Assembly (NCBI GenBank): GCA_963753545.1
Contig: CAVWCQ010000008.1
Span: forward strand, 1,984,001 to 2,048,000
Length of the DNA: 64,000 nucleotides
Source: CAVWCQ01 sp963753545
GTDB lineage: Bacteria > Chloroflexota > Anaerolineae > Aggregatilineales > Aggregatilineaceae
Direction of reading: 5' to 3'
Each line of letters opens with the position of its first letter. The stretch's first letter is position 1. The notes beneath the pieces were generated by a model that saw only the letters and a program-made list of their open reading frames with translations, did no database searches and was not told the DNA's origin. Both the position numbers and the translations under genes were made by a program. Of this stretch, positions 53,428 through 61,883 are shown one piece after another.

Positions 53428-54717
53428 TTACTGGGCGGCAGGGCAGGTCTGAGCGGGTGCGAACCATTCCGCCAAACCATTCTGCAGGTTGTCCGCGGCT
53501 TCCTGGGCAGTTTCGTCACCGTTAAGAACGGCAATCGCGTTGTCCTGCATCAGGGTATAGCCGTCAGGCGTGCCATCCAGCAAGCCTTCCCATGCCCAAC
53601 GAACATCCTGGCCGCGCCCTTCGTTCAGAGCGATGAAAGCAGCCGCGTGGGCGTTATCAATCGTGGGGGCTTCGTTTTGCAGCGGGAAGAAGCCGGGCAG
53701 TTTGTTGGCGAGCAGCGTTGCGAATTCGGGGCCAGCGACCCAGGCCAGGAATTCCTGTGCTTCTTCGGGGTGTTCGGTCTTGGCGTTCATGCCCATACCA
53801 GCGTCGGTGTGGAAGGTCACATACTGATCCTGACCAGCGGGTGCGGGAGTCGCGAAGACGCTCCACTCAAAGTCGGCTTCTGCGGCTTCAAACACCGGGA
53901 TATCCCACGAGCCGCCGAACCACATGGCAGCCTGTCCGAGCAGGAAGAGCTGCTGGCTGTCGTAGTAGGTGATCGCGCCGTTGTCTTCGGGAACAAAGGG
54001 GCCAAGATCGCCAACGGCCTGGAACGCAGCGACGACGTGTTCGTCATTGAAGCAGCGCTCGCCGTTCAGGTAGGCCAGACGGCCTTCACGCCCGCCGATG
54101 AAGTCGGGGGCCAGATTCATGAAGACGATTTCGGCAATGGTCCAGGGTTCGCCGCTGGCATTGGCGAACGGGATGTAGCCGGCATCCTTAACCGCCTGGG
54201 CGGCAGTCATCAGTTCTTCCCAGGTGGTCGGAACGGCGATGCCCAGTTCGTTGAACAGATCGATATTGTAGTAAATGCCGTGCGATACCGCGATCAACGG
54301 AACGGCATAGGTTACGCCATCTTCCGTCGTCCAGGCCGAGCGGGAACCTTCCGAGAAGTTTTCCTGCATGCCGGGCAGAGCGGTCAGGTCAGCCAGGAAG
54401 CCCTGATCATACAGGCCGCGCCCCGTCGTGAAGGAGCGGACGTACATCAGGTCAGGAGCGGTCCCGCTCTCAAACTGGCTTTGCAGCGTCGCATTGTAAT
54501 CTGGGGGGTTGGTCGGGTCGAAAACAACAGTAATGTTGGGGTGAGACTCGTGAAATGCGTTAAGAATTTCCTCCATTTGCTTGGCATCGTCGACGCGCCA
54601 TGATCCCAGGGTCAGGGTCACTTCGTCCTGGGCAGCGATCTTCTTCGGTGCGGCTGGGGCAAACGAACCGAACACGACAAGCGCAGCTAAGAGAGCGAAT
54701 ACGAGTACTTTTTTCAC
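53428..54717 (-). CDS. Sugar ABC transporter substrate-binding protein
   Basis: 429 residues from GTG 54717 with GGAGGT upstream. Signal peptide KKVLVFALLAALVVFGSFAP without a lipobox Cys. The family 1 extracellular binding fold is shown by LTLGSWRVDDAKQMEEILNA, SQFESGTAPDLMYVRS, WTTEDGVTYAVPL, LFNELGIAVPTTWEELM and GQAAMWFGGSWDIPVF. It delivers a carbohydrate to the two permeases downstream. The ligand is unknown; the nearby alpha-galactosidase makes galactosides possible. Confidence 0.93.
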   Translation of the reverse strand: MKKVLVFALLAALVVFGSFAPAAPKKIAAQDEVTLTLGSWRVDDAKQMEEILNAFHESHPNITVVFDPTNPPDYNATLQSQFESGTAPDLMYVRSFTTGRGLYDQGFLADLTALPGMQENFSEGSRSAWTTEDGVTYAVPLIAVSHGIYYNIDLFNELGIAVPTTWEELMTAAQAVKDAGYIPFANASGEPWTIAEIVFMNLAPDFIGGREGRLAYLNGERCFNDEHVVAAFQAVGDLGPFVPEDNGAITYYDSQQLFLLGQAAMWFGGSWDIPVFEAAEADFEWSVFATPAPAGQDQYVTFHTDAGMGMNAKTEHPEEAQEFLAWVAGPEFATLLANKLPGFFPLQNEAPTIDNAHAAAFIALNEGRGQDVRWAWEGLLDGTPDGYTLMQDNAIAVLNGDETAQEAADNLQNGLAEWFAPAQTCPAAQ

Positions 54718-54769
54718 CTTGTTACCTCCACTATGGATAGACAGGGAATTTTAAACAACTAAGTACAGG

Positions 54770-54812
54770 TGCTTGGTGCAAGCAATATAATGATAAGCTG
54801 ATCTTTTAGGAA
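54770..54812 (-). promoter_or_regulatory. Putative promoter and operator of the sugar ABC operon
   Basis: Minus strand: TTCCTA (54812-54807) and TATATT (54789-54784) with a 17-base spacer give a moderate promoter. TGCTTGcacCAAGCA (54784-54770), a perfect 6-base-arm palindrome, follows the -10 and could bind a sugar repressor. Confidence 0.45.
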
Positions 54813-54873
54813 GCGCAAGGTGTGTTAGTTAGGGATTCTTACAAACCAACGGAATTTCGTGAAGATGGAACTG

Positions 54874-54910
54874 AAAAACCCCAGACAAGCGCACTTTGTC
54901 CGGGGTTTTT
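54874..54910. terminator. Bidirectional intrinsic terminator
   Basis: AAAAACCCCaGACAA (54874-54888) pairs with TTGTCcGGGGTTTTT (54896-54910). The T and A runs serve both strands. On the minus strand it ends the transcript of the interrupted gene region at 54.9-56.7 kb. Confidence 0.88.
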
Positions 54911-54944
54911 GAACTCACCACACTGTCGGCTATGAGCTAAGGCA

Positions 54945-55147
54945 TTACTGTTCAGGCGTCGGAATGACGGGTTGGTTCCACAAAAAATTGAACTGGTGGG
55001 GCATCTGGAAACCGAATGGCTGCGTTTCCATCGGTTCTGACGATCTCGGTTCGGCGGAGGATTTTCCTGCTGGTCGAGTCAGGGAACACATAGGGTGAGC
55101 CTGCCACCGGATCAGATCGCCGTTCATGGCCTGCACCTGAAAATAGG
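54945..55147 (-). pseudogene. 3' fragment of the gene interrupted by the TnpB element
   Basis: Beyond the element's right end, two minus-strand frames stay open, one ending NQPVIPTPEQ and one containing PYVFPDSTSRKI. Which is the original frame cannot be decided. The fragment faces the same way as the signal-peptide gene start at 56699 and precedes a good terminator, so it is probably that gene's displaced end. Confidence 0.5.
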
Positions 55148-55300
55148 GTGACACTCCCCACGCCTAAAGGCGGGGGCTTCTGACGGACGCATGCCCTTGC
55201 CCGCTCACGGAAAGGGCAGACAGAGGGGCTACGTTATCCGGCACGGGTGTGTCCACCCGGCTCGATTTAAAATGTTGAGGGCAGCGTTGTGATCTCTATC
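55148..55300 (-). ncRNA. Possible right-end (omega) RNA of TnpB
   Basis: In this family the guide RNA comes from the tnpB 3' end through the right-end hairpin, with the next 15-20 flanking bases as guide. Here the hairpin 55156-55176 and the flank starting CCCTATTTTCAGG (minus strand, from 55148) would supply this. The 5' limit is unknown and expression is not shown. Confidence 0.35.
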
Positions 55301-56275
55301 GAGCGCTAGACCACATGCGCAGGTGACCCAACGAGTCGACAGGTCAAAGTCTTGAAACAGGGTATGGCACGAGCTACAGCATTGGGAGGTATAAGCGGGG
55401 TTTACAAAAGCGATCTCACGACCAGCGTTTTCAGCTTTGTAGGTGAGATACTGCCGAAATGCAGACCAACCGCTGTCGAGAATGCTCTTGCTCAGGGGGT
55501 GGTTGCGAACCATATTGCGCACCCGCAGGTCTTCCAGTGCGATCTTGTCGAAGTGGGCCACCAGCGTCGTGCTCAGTTTGTGCAGGTAGTCGGCGCGTTG
55601 CTGGGCGACATGCATCTGGTGGCGCTGGACGTGCTTGAGTGCTTTTCGACGGTTGTGACTGCCTGGTTGGGTACGGGCAAACTTGCGCTGCAAGACGCGG
55701 AGCCGCTGCTGTCCGGCGCGGTAGTAGGCGGGATGGGCGACCTTCTCCCCGTCGCTGGTGGTGAGGAGGGCAGAGAGACCGACATCAACTCCCACTACTT
55801 GCCCGGTGGCGGGCAGAGGGTCTGGCTCCTCAATCTCGCACGCGAAGCAGGCATACCACTCACCCGCTTTGTGGCTGATGCGAACGGTCCTGATTGCCCC
55901 TTCGAGGGGTCGATGCCAACGCACGCGCACCCGCCCAATGCCGAACAGTTTGAGCCGCCGTCCGTCCAGCCGCGCCCCCACGCTGAACTGTTTGAACAAA
56001 AAGCTGTGGTAGTGATTGCGCCCTTTGAAACGGGGGTAGCCCGGTCTTTCCCCCGCTTTCACCCGGCGGAAGAAGGCCTGAAAGGCCAAGTCGACTTGTT
56101 CAATGACACTCTGCGCCGTCTGGCTAAAGACCTGATCCGCATAAGGGAAGGTCTGGCGGTAGTGCTTCCCCAACTCGTACAACTCCGCCTTGTTCACACT
56201 GTGCCCTTCCATCTGGTAGGCAACTTTGCGTTCAGCCAGGGCCATGTTGTATAGCCCGCGACAGGCATCCAACAC
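55229..56275 (-). CDS. tnpB: TnpB RNA-guided nuclease (OrfB), N-terminally truncated
   Basis: 348 residues from GTG 56275; open sequence extends upstream to about 56349 without a normal start. RuvC-like acidic residues are present: VVGVDVGLSALLTT (Asp), FDKIALEDLRVRN (Glu), GLALDRDHNAALNIL (Asp). The zinc finger is CCSSCHTLF and VTCACG. Domain order is normal. About 12 N-terminal residues (the FKYRLYP-type strand) are missing, so activity is doubtful even though the catalytic residues remain. Confidence 0.9.
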   Translation of the reverse strand: MLDACRGLYNMALAERKVAYQMEGHSVNKAELYELGKHYRQTFPYADQVFSQTAQSVIEQVDLAFQAFFRRVKAGERPGYPRFKGRNHYHSFLFKQFSVGARLDGRRLKLFGIGRVRVRWHRPLEGAIRTVRISHKAGEWYACFACEIEEPDPLPATGQVVGVDVGLSALLTTSDGEKVAHPAYYRAGQQRLRVLQRKFARTQPGSHNRRKALKHVQRHQMHVAQQRADYLHKLSTTLVAHFDKIALEDLRVRNMVRNHPLSKSILDSGWSAFRQYLTYKAENAGREIAFVNPAYTSQCCSSCHTLFQDFDLSTRWVTCACGLALDRDHNAALNILNRAGWTHPCRIT

Positions 56276-56315
56276 GCGCCACAGGTTGGTTTCCTGAGAG
56301 CGGCTGGGGGTAAAA

Positions 56316-56699
56316 ATCGTAGTCTCCCGGCGGCATCACGCTGAGCGGAATTTCGAGGACAAATCCTTCCCAGACCGATGAGCGGTAGGGTGGTGTCACA
56401 ATCGACGCTGTGACGATATTGCCATCGACATCGCTGTACGTGTTGCTTTCTTTTGCCGTCCCATCAAATTCCACCAGGTAATCTGACTCCGTGTAGACGG
56501 GCCAGATACCGATAAAAACATCCTCGTTGCGCATGCCCCATACCTGGAAATCGAATGTGTAACGGATCAGGTCGCTGAAGGCTTCGCAGGTGATGTTGGT
56601 GATCTCCGCCCCTCTGGATTGGGCAAAGATGGTTGGGGTTTGGGCGGGAGACAGAAGTGCGAGGAACAACAGAACCACAAGCAGAACCTTGTTTCTCAT
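56316..56699 (-). pseudogene. 5' part of a secreted-protein gene interrupted by TnpB element
   Basis: ATG 56699 opens a signal peptide (NKVLLVVLLFLALLSPAQTP) and about 105 residues of a beta-rich exported domain (EITNITCEAFSDLIRYTFDF, FVLEIPLSVMPPGDYDFYP). The frame then runs into the truncated element and stops at 56232. The fold is not recognised. The matching 3' part is proposed at 54945-55147. Confidence 0.7.
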
Positions 56700-56860
56700 T
56701 CTTTTCCCCTCTACTTATCTGAACCATAGCGCTTAAGGGGATTTTAATAATGTCTATTTTGATAAGCAATAAGATTTTGCGGGAACTGCCAAATCAAACA
56801 AAACCGGCAGTTTGTGCCGGTCATCAACGTTCCAACTCCAATGAGGAATTGCCGGGTGAT

Positions 56861-57526
56861 CTACTCTCCCTGTGGGTTGTCCAGGCGGAAACCGTGCCCG
56901 CGTACCGTCACAATATACTGGTATTCGGGGTCCACTTCGGCAATGCGATCCCGCAAACGGCGTACCAGAGCATCAATCGCCTGTTCGCTCACGCCTTCGC
57001 CGACTGCTTCCGGCCAGACGGCTTCAATGACCTCGTCTCGGGTGCGGACCGCTCCCGCGCCATCGTAAAGCAGTTCCAGGAGGCGATATTGGGGCAGACT
57101 GAGGGGAGGATCGATTTCGGTTCCCAAAATAAAGACACGCCGTGAGTCCCGGTTGATTTGCAGGCGGCCCAATGTGTGCGGCAGTTCATCGACCAGCAGC
57201 GGCGCGGTCGCCTCAGAGCCGACAAAGGTCATTTTGACGGCCAGTGCGATCTGGATTTCGTCGCCATCGCGCAGGGGAACTGACGCGCCTTTGACCTGCT
57301 TGCCATTGAGCCATGTCCCGTTTTTGCTATCCAGGTCTTCCAGGTAATAGGTGTCATTGGCCCGGAAAATACGGATGTGTTCGCGGGAAACCTGACGCTC
57401 TGGCAGGACCAGGTCACATTCGCCACCCCGCCCAACCACGAGTTCGTTTTCGCGAATCGTCCATCGCTGACCCGCTTTTTCGCCTTCATGAATGATCAGC
57501 ACAGGTTTGTCTGTCGTGTTTGACAT
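56861..57526 (-). CDS. FHA and winged-helix (OmpR-type) regulator
   Basis: 221 residues from ATG 57526, with AAGG in the preceding repeat as ribosome site. The FHA domain (about 10-105) shows ELVVGRGGECDLVLP, RQVSREHIRIF and YLEDLDSKNGTWLNGKQV. The C-terminal winged helix (about 120-218) shows LSLPQYRLLELLYDGAGAVR, TRDEVIEAVWPEA and IVTVRGHGFRL. It should bind DNA and read threonine phosphorylation in place of a receiver domain. A Ser/Thr kinase gene is divergent across the tandem repeats, so kinase control is plausible. Confidence 0.92.
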   Translation of the reverse strand: MSNTTDKPVLIIHEGEKAGQRWTIRENELVVGRGGECDLVLPERQVSREHIRIFRANDTYYLEDLDSKNGTWLNGKQVKGASVPLRDGDEIQIALAVKMTFVGSEATAPLLVDELPHTLGRLQINRDSRRVFILGTEIDPPLSLPQYRLLELLYDGAGAVRTRDEVIEAVWPEAVGEGVSEQAIDALVRRLRDRIAEVDPEYQYIVTVRGHGFRLDNPQGE

Positions 57527-57530
57527 GTTA

Positions 57531-57860
57531 TTAACCTTTACCGGGGGAGATCCCCCTAACACCCCAAAAAGGCCCTGGTACGCACAACACTTCGACAAAC
57601 ACCCATCGAGAAGATGGGCAGATGATTTTAACCTTTACCGGGGGAGATTCCCTAACACCCCAAAAAGGCTCTGGTACGCACAATCCTTCGTACATAACAC
57701 CCGTCAGAGAAGACAGGCGGATGAGATTTTAACCTTTACCGGGGGAGACTTCCCCTAACACCCCAAAAAGGCTCTGGTACGCACAATCCTTCGTACATAA
57801 CACCCGTCACAGAAGACAGGCAGATGAGATTTTAACCTTTACCGGGAGATATCTCCCCCA
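57531..57860. repeat. Tandem array of about 100-bp structured units
   Basis: Units start with TTAACCTTTACCGGG at 57531, 57628, 57729 and 57832 (spacings 97, 101 and 103; the last is partial). Each has a G/C hairpin near its start, GGGGGAGATCCCCC in unit 1 and GGGAGATATCTCCC in unit 4. Then comes TAACACCCCAAAAAGGC, a GGTACGCACAA box, and a second hairpin (CCCATCgagaaGATGGG in unit 1). The array fills most of the gap between the FHA regulator and the kinase. The remainder (57861-57988) shows no gene. Confidence 0.85.
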
Positions 57861-57988
57861 TATCCCACATAGACGCCAGGACATGAACGGGTTGCAGCTC
57901 CCTTGACAATCGGACCGCGTCGGGCTATGTTGAGCGCATGATGTTGGCGGCAACTGAAATCTAAACTCTTAGGAGTATAGCGAGAACC

Positions 57989-59002
57989 ATGATTCACCTC
58001 AAGCCAGGGGATACCCTTCGCAGCCGCTACCAGATTATCGAGATTATCGGGCAGGGCGGCATGGGCTGCATCTACAAGGCTGCGGATGTGCGGCTCGATG
58101 GCCGCTTTACGGCGTTGAAAGAGATTCAGCCCGATCCCGCAGCAAGTCCTGAAAGCCGGGAACAGGATCGGCGGCAGTTTCAACAGGAGGCGAGCATCTT
58201 AGCCCGCCTGGATCACCCCAATTTGCCGAAGGTATCCGATTTTTTCTCCGAAAATGAGCGCGATTTCCTGGTTATGGATTTTGTGCCAGGACACGATTTG
58301 AGTCAAGCCATCGATCAGGCCATTCGCCGCGCCGAGTTTATCCCCGAAATACAGGTGTTGGACTGGGCACAGCAGCTTACCGATGCCCTGCACTATCTCC
58401 ATACGCAGATACCACCCGTTTTACACCGGGACATTAAGCCCAGCAACATCAAGCTGACGCCGGAAGGGTTGATCAAGCTGGTGGACTTCGGGCTGGTCAA
58501 AGTGATGTCGCTTGACGAGAACCGCACCATTACGGTTGTCCAGGGACGCGGCACGGCCCTTTATACACCGCTGGAACAGTACGGCGGCGATATGGGCGAC
58601 ACCGATGCGCGCAGCGATCTCTATGCGCTGGGCGCGACCCTTTACCACCTGATGACCAATACCCCGCCGCCCGAAGCCAAGCAGCGCTTTTTGACACCTC
58701 GTGCCCTGCGCGACCCGCGCGACGTGAACCCCCTGATCAGCGACCGGACGGCGAGGGCGATCCTGTGGGCGATGTCCATGCACCCGGATGATCGTCCGCC
58801 CGATGTCTCCACCTTTGCCGATGCCCTGTTCGGAGAGGGTTTTCTGCCGCCACGCCGCCTGGGATCAGGATTGCGCCGGGCCGAGATGCGGACCGTTGAA
58901 CCGGGGCGCGATGCTGGCATTGCCCAGGGCAATGTGGCGCTGGCAATCCTGGCTGGCGTGCTGATCGTTGCTGCTCTGCTGGTGACCCTTATTTCCTTCT
59001 AG
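57989..59002 (+). CDS. Membrane-anchored Ser/Thr protein kinase
   Basis: 337 residues. Kinase domain about 12-280: IIGQGGMGCIYKAADVRL, FTALKEI (ATP Lys), HRDIKPSNIKLTPEG, KLVDFGLVKVM, GTALYTPLEQYGGD and SDLYALGATLYHLMT. One transmembrane helix near the C-terminus (NVALAILAGVLIVAALLVTL) with almost nothing outside, so there is no sensor domain. The divergent FHA-winged-helix gene is a likely partner or substrate (inference). Confidence 0.95.
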   Translation: MIHLKPGDTLRSRYQIIEIIGQGGMGCIYKAADVRLDGRFTALKEIQPDPAASPESREQDRRQFQQEASILARLDHPNLPKVSDFFSENERDFLVMDFVPGHDLSQAIDQAIRRAEFIPEIQVLDWAQQLTDALHYLHTQIPPVLHRDIKPSNIKLTPEGLIKLVDFGLVKVMSLDENRTITVVQGRGTALYTPLEQYGGDMGDTDARSDLYALGATLYHLMTNTPPPEAKQRFLTPRALRDPRDVNPLISDRTARAILWAMSMHPDDRPPDVSTFADALFGEGFLPPRRLGSGLRRAEMRTVEPGRDAGIAQGNVALAILAGVLIVAALLVTLISF

Positions 59003-59047
59003 CGACAACTGCCGCCGACCAAATAGGTGAGTTTAGGCAGCCGCTTC

Positions 59048-61879
59048 TCAGTTACCGAATGCGCGGTGAAGCTGCCACCAGGACCAGATCATACCCATGA
59101 ATCCGGCTCCAATCGCAATCAGCACGGGGGTAAGATCATCGAGCATGGCATGTAGTTCCGACGCGCCAGGGCCACCGATGCCATAGTAGATGTAGCCAGA
59201 CAGCCCGGCGACAATACTGCTGAGCGCGACACGGACGCCACCATCAACCGTTAGCGTCGCAGATAGGCCCACCGAAAAAGCCAGCCCGCACAGCAGCGCC
59301 AACCCAAAGAGAGACAGCACGAAATCGCGGATATCCAGCCGCCTGGATGAGCCGCTGCCATCTACGGCAGGCCGCGCGGCGTTGAGCGTTTCGGATCCGC
59401 CAGAGGCGGCAGGCGGGTTAAAGGCGACTTCAGGCGGCGTCTGGCTCGGACCGCCCACGATCACTGCGCTCGTTGTGGCGGAAATATCCGGGGTAGGCTG
59501 GGCACCCGGTACGGGCGTGCCCGGCTCGACAATCGCGATTTGAAAGGTGGTGGACTGCACATTATTCGCGCTGGTAGCCGTAACCTGGGCGCGCCCGGTG
59601 CGGTTCGGCGTGAAGGCAATCGACGCGGCCCCATCCACCGTATAGGCATACTGGTGGGTCTGAAGATTGTCGGTTGTGAACAGGATGGTGAACTCAACAG
59701 GAGTTCCATCGGGAACCTGATGGCCGTTGCGATCCAGGATCAGGCCCGTAGCGAGCATCAACCGCTCGCCCGTGTGCATGGTCAGGGAGTTGGCTTCTCT
59801 GGCTGTTGAAGATAACTGCCGCCCCGCCAGACTCTTGGCTTCGATCTCGATGGTCTGGGCGGGATTGGGCAAAGTCACCGCTGCCAGGTCGTAGCCAATC
59901 GCGGGGAGGCTGATCGGCAGCGCGCCAGGATAGCTCGTCTCCCCAAAGACGGCCCGTGCCGCCGCATCCAGATAGGGCTGGATATGGCTGTAAAGCGCGT
60001 AATAGGCGGCGAATTTGCTGATTTCGGTAGACGAGAGATAGGTTGGAGCGCCGAGCGAAATACCTACGATTTTGGCCCGCTGCACCAGGTCCTGTTCCGT
60101 CTCCAGAAACTCCTGGACGGTGTTAGACGAGCTGTCTTGCGCAGAGGAATCGAGCATTACAAAAACCACCCAATCGACGGAGCGCAAGGCTTCACCGATG
60201 CGCTGGCTGGTCTTAAACTCACTGTCGCCCGGATCATCCTGGTCCGTGACTCCGGAGATATACGCCTGAAGCTGCGACAGCGAAAAACTGGTGACCTGTT
60301 CGGGACGGATCTGCGCCCCGGCGTAAGGTCCGTAGATGCGCTCGATGGCAACTTCCAGGCCATTGACAGGGACCACCGGGTAGGCGGCGCAGTAGGAGCA
60401 CTGCTGATCCAGGCGGGCGTCGGTAAAGATGACCATCTCCTCATCGCGGGTGGGGGGAGGCGGCAGGTTTTCGCGGCGCGGCGCGATCAGGGTCAGGCTG
60501 GCCTGGGCAATGGTGTACAGTTGAAGGGTAGATGTCCCCGTGTTGGCGACATCCGTGACTGGCGTCTGCACGTTTTCGTAGGAAATGTCACCGTTATAGA
60601 CCGCCAGTTTAAGCCGTAAGATGCGCGACAGCGATTCGTCAACCTGGGCGCGGAAGACGGGATCATCGTCATAGCGCTCCGCAAAAAAACGGATGACGTC
60701 AATCACATTATCAAGCTGCTCGTCGCCGGGCTTCGGGCCAAAATCCGCCAGATACAGCATGTCGTTGCCCGCCAGGAACGCTTCGCGGGCGACCTGACGG
60801 TGGGGGAAGGGGCGGATATTGTAATAGCGCCGGATGGCGTAACTGCCGAGCGGGCTGCTGATCAGGATGCCGCGCTGCCGCCAGCCGCGAAAATAATCCA
60901 ACGAAAGCAGATTACCCGCGGCTTGCTCGTCCACACAGATGGGGCGAGTGATGGACCGCACATTTTCGCCCTGGTAGCGGATGTTGGCGCACGACAGCCC
61001 ATCGGCGCGGCTCAGCGGATCGACTGCCCCGCTTGTTACCGCAGCGTAGGGAACCAGATCAACCTGGTAGAGATCATCCAGCGAACGCGGCACAACAGGA
61101 ATCTCCTGGTCCGGTTCGGTGTCGGCAAAACCAAGGCCGGGGAAGTGTTGGGCGATGACCGCCATGCGGCCCGACGCGCCCGCATGGACGCCCGCAATAT
61201 AGGCCTGCCCCATTTTGCCCACCCAATAGGGCGAGCCGCCGAACGACTCAACGCCCAGGTTGAGCGCCTGTTCTCCCTGTGGGCGCTGGAGCACGTCGAG
61301 GGATGGGCCAAGCAGCATATTGATGCCCATCGAGCTGAGTTCCTGGCCCGCGATCTGGCCCACCTGCTTCGCGTAATCGGGATTCCACGTTGCGCCAATT
61401 GCCATATAACTGGGTAGGGGAGTTGTCTCGGTGGCAATCTGGGTGCCGGGCTGCCCGTTGCCGCTGTGCATGGTGGCGATAAAGATCGGCACGAACGAGC
61501 GCGGCATTTTACGGCTGCTGGTCGCTTCGGCGGCCTGATAAGCCATGTTCTGCAAATCGGTGGTGAGCGATTGGACGAGGCGCGGCGTGTTGACCTGCCC
61601 ATTAATGTTGTCGTTGCCAGCCAGCAGCACCACACCGCCGATATTGTAGTTCGCGATGAGTTGGGCTACCGCTGAATCGGCACCCAGGTAACTGCCCTGG
61701 AAGGTGACGAGCATCAACTGACCCACACGCTCTTCCGAGGTGAGCGATGCACGGATCCGTTCGACCTTCTGATCGATAGTCTCAACGCCACCTCCCGGAG
61801 ATTGGGAGCGGGTGACAGGCGGAAAACTCGCCAGCAGACTGATCAGGAGTAAAACGGAGACAAAACGCATGCCTGCCAT
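59048..61879 (-). CDS. GH3-like exported membrane protein with lost catalytic residues
   Basis: 943 residues. Signal peptide, then a GH3 N-terminal-type barrel (about 35-430): SEERVGQLMLVTFQGSYLG, IAQHFPGLGFADTEPDQEIP. The usual KHFPG Lys is Gln, the DSH His is absent, and the nucleophile region GVVISDDL is GILISSPLG with no Asp. A second alpha/beta part (450-660), an Ig-like domain (about 670-790), and a C-terminal membrane region (three to four helices, 845-940) follow. It is probably a surface-anchored pseudoenzyme. It lies 4 bases after the protease gene. Confidence 0.8.
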   Translation of the reverse strand: MAGMRFVSVLLLISLLASFPPVTRSQSPGGGVETIDQKVERIRASLTSEERVGQLMLVTFQGSYLGADSAVAQLIANYNIGGVVLLAGNDNINGQVNTPRLVQSLTTDLQNMAYQAAEATSSRKMPRSFVPIFIATMHSGNGQPGTQIATETTPLPSYMAIGATWNPDYAKQVGQIAGQELSSMGINMLLGPSLDVLQRPQGEQALNLGVESFGGSPYWVGKMGQAYIAGVHAGASGRMAVIAQHFPGLGFADTEPDQEIPVVPRSLDDLYQVDLVPYAAVTSGAVDPLSRADGLSCANIRYQGENVRSITRPICVDEQAAGNLLSLDYFRGWRQRGILISSPLGSYAIRRYYNIRPFPHRQVAREAFLAGNDMLYLADFGPKPGDEQLDNVIDVIRFFAERYDDDPVFRAQVDESLSRILRLKLAVYNGDISYENVQTPVTDVANTGTSTLQLYTIAQASLTLIAPRRENLPPPPTRDEEMVIFTDARLDQQCSYCAAYPVVPVNGLEVAIERIYGPYAGAQIRPEQVTSFSLSQLQAYISGVTDQDDPGDSEFKTSQRIGEALRSVDWVVFVMLDSSAQDSSSNTVQEFLETEQDLVQRAKIVGISLGAPTYLSSTEISKFAAYYALYSHIQPYLDAAARAVFGETSYPGALPISLPAIGYDLAAVTLPNPAQTIEIEAKSLAGRQLSSTAREANSLTMHTGERLMLATGLILDRNGHQVPDGTPVEFTILFTTDNLQTHQYAYTVDGAASIAFTPNRTGRAQVTATSANNVQSTTFQIAIVEPGTPVPGAQPTPDISATTSAVIVGGPSQTPPEVAFNPPAASGGSETLNAARPAVDGSGSSRRLDIRDFVLSLFGLALLCGLAFSVGLSATLTVDGGVRVALSSIVAGLSGYIYYGIGGPGASELHAMLDDLTPVLIAIGAGFMGMIWSWWQLHRAFGN

Positions 61880-61883
61880 CCCA

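Larger units (their letters stand above)
55148..56315 (-). mobile_element. IS200/IS605-type TnpB-only element, left end lost
   Basis: The right end (minus strand) has the hairpin region CCCCCGCCTTTAGGCGTGGGG region (55176-55156) followed by AGTGTCA, typical of this family. No TnpA transposase is present. The left side lacks a recognisable end and even the first dozen TnpB codons: homology begins at TPSRSQETNLWR (about 56311), directly against the host gene. It therefore seems fixed in place. Confidence 0.75.

Noticed and set aside
55156..55176. Right-end hairpin of the TnpB element as a transcription terminator
   Set aside because: No U tract follows; its sequence fits the IS200/IS605 right-end pattern better.
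57531..57860. Tandem repeats as a CRISPR array
   Set aside because: Units are about 100 bp with near-continuous similarity, no short direct repeats with unique spacers, and no cas genes.
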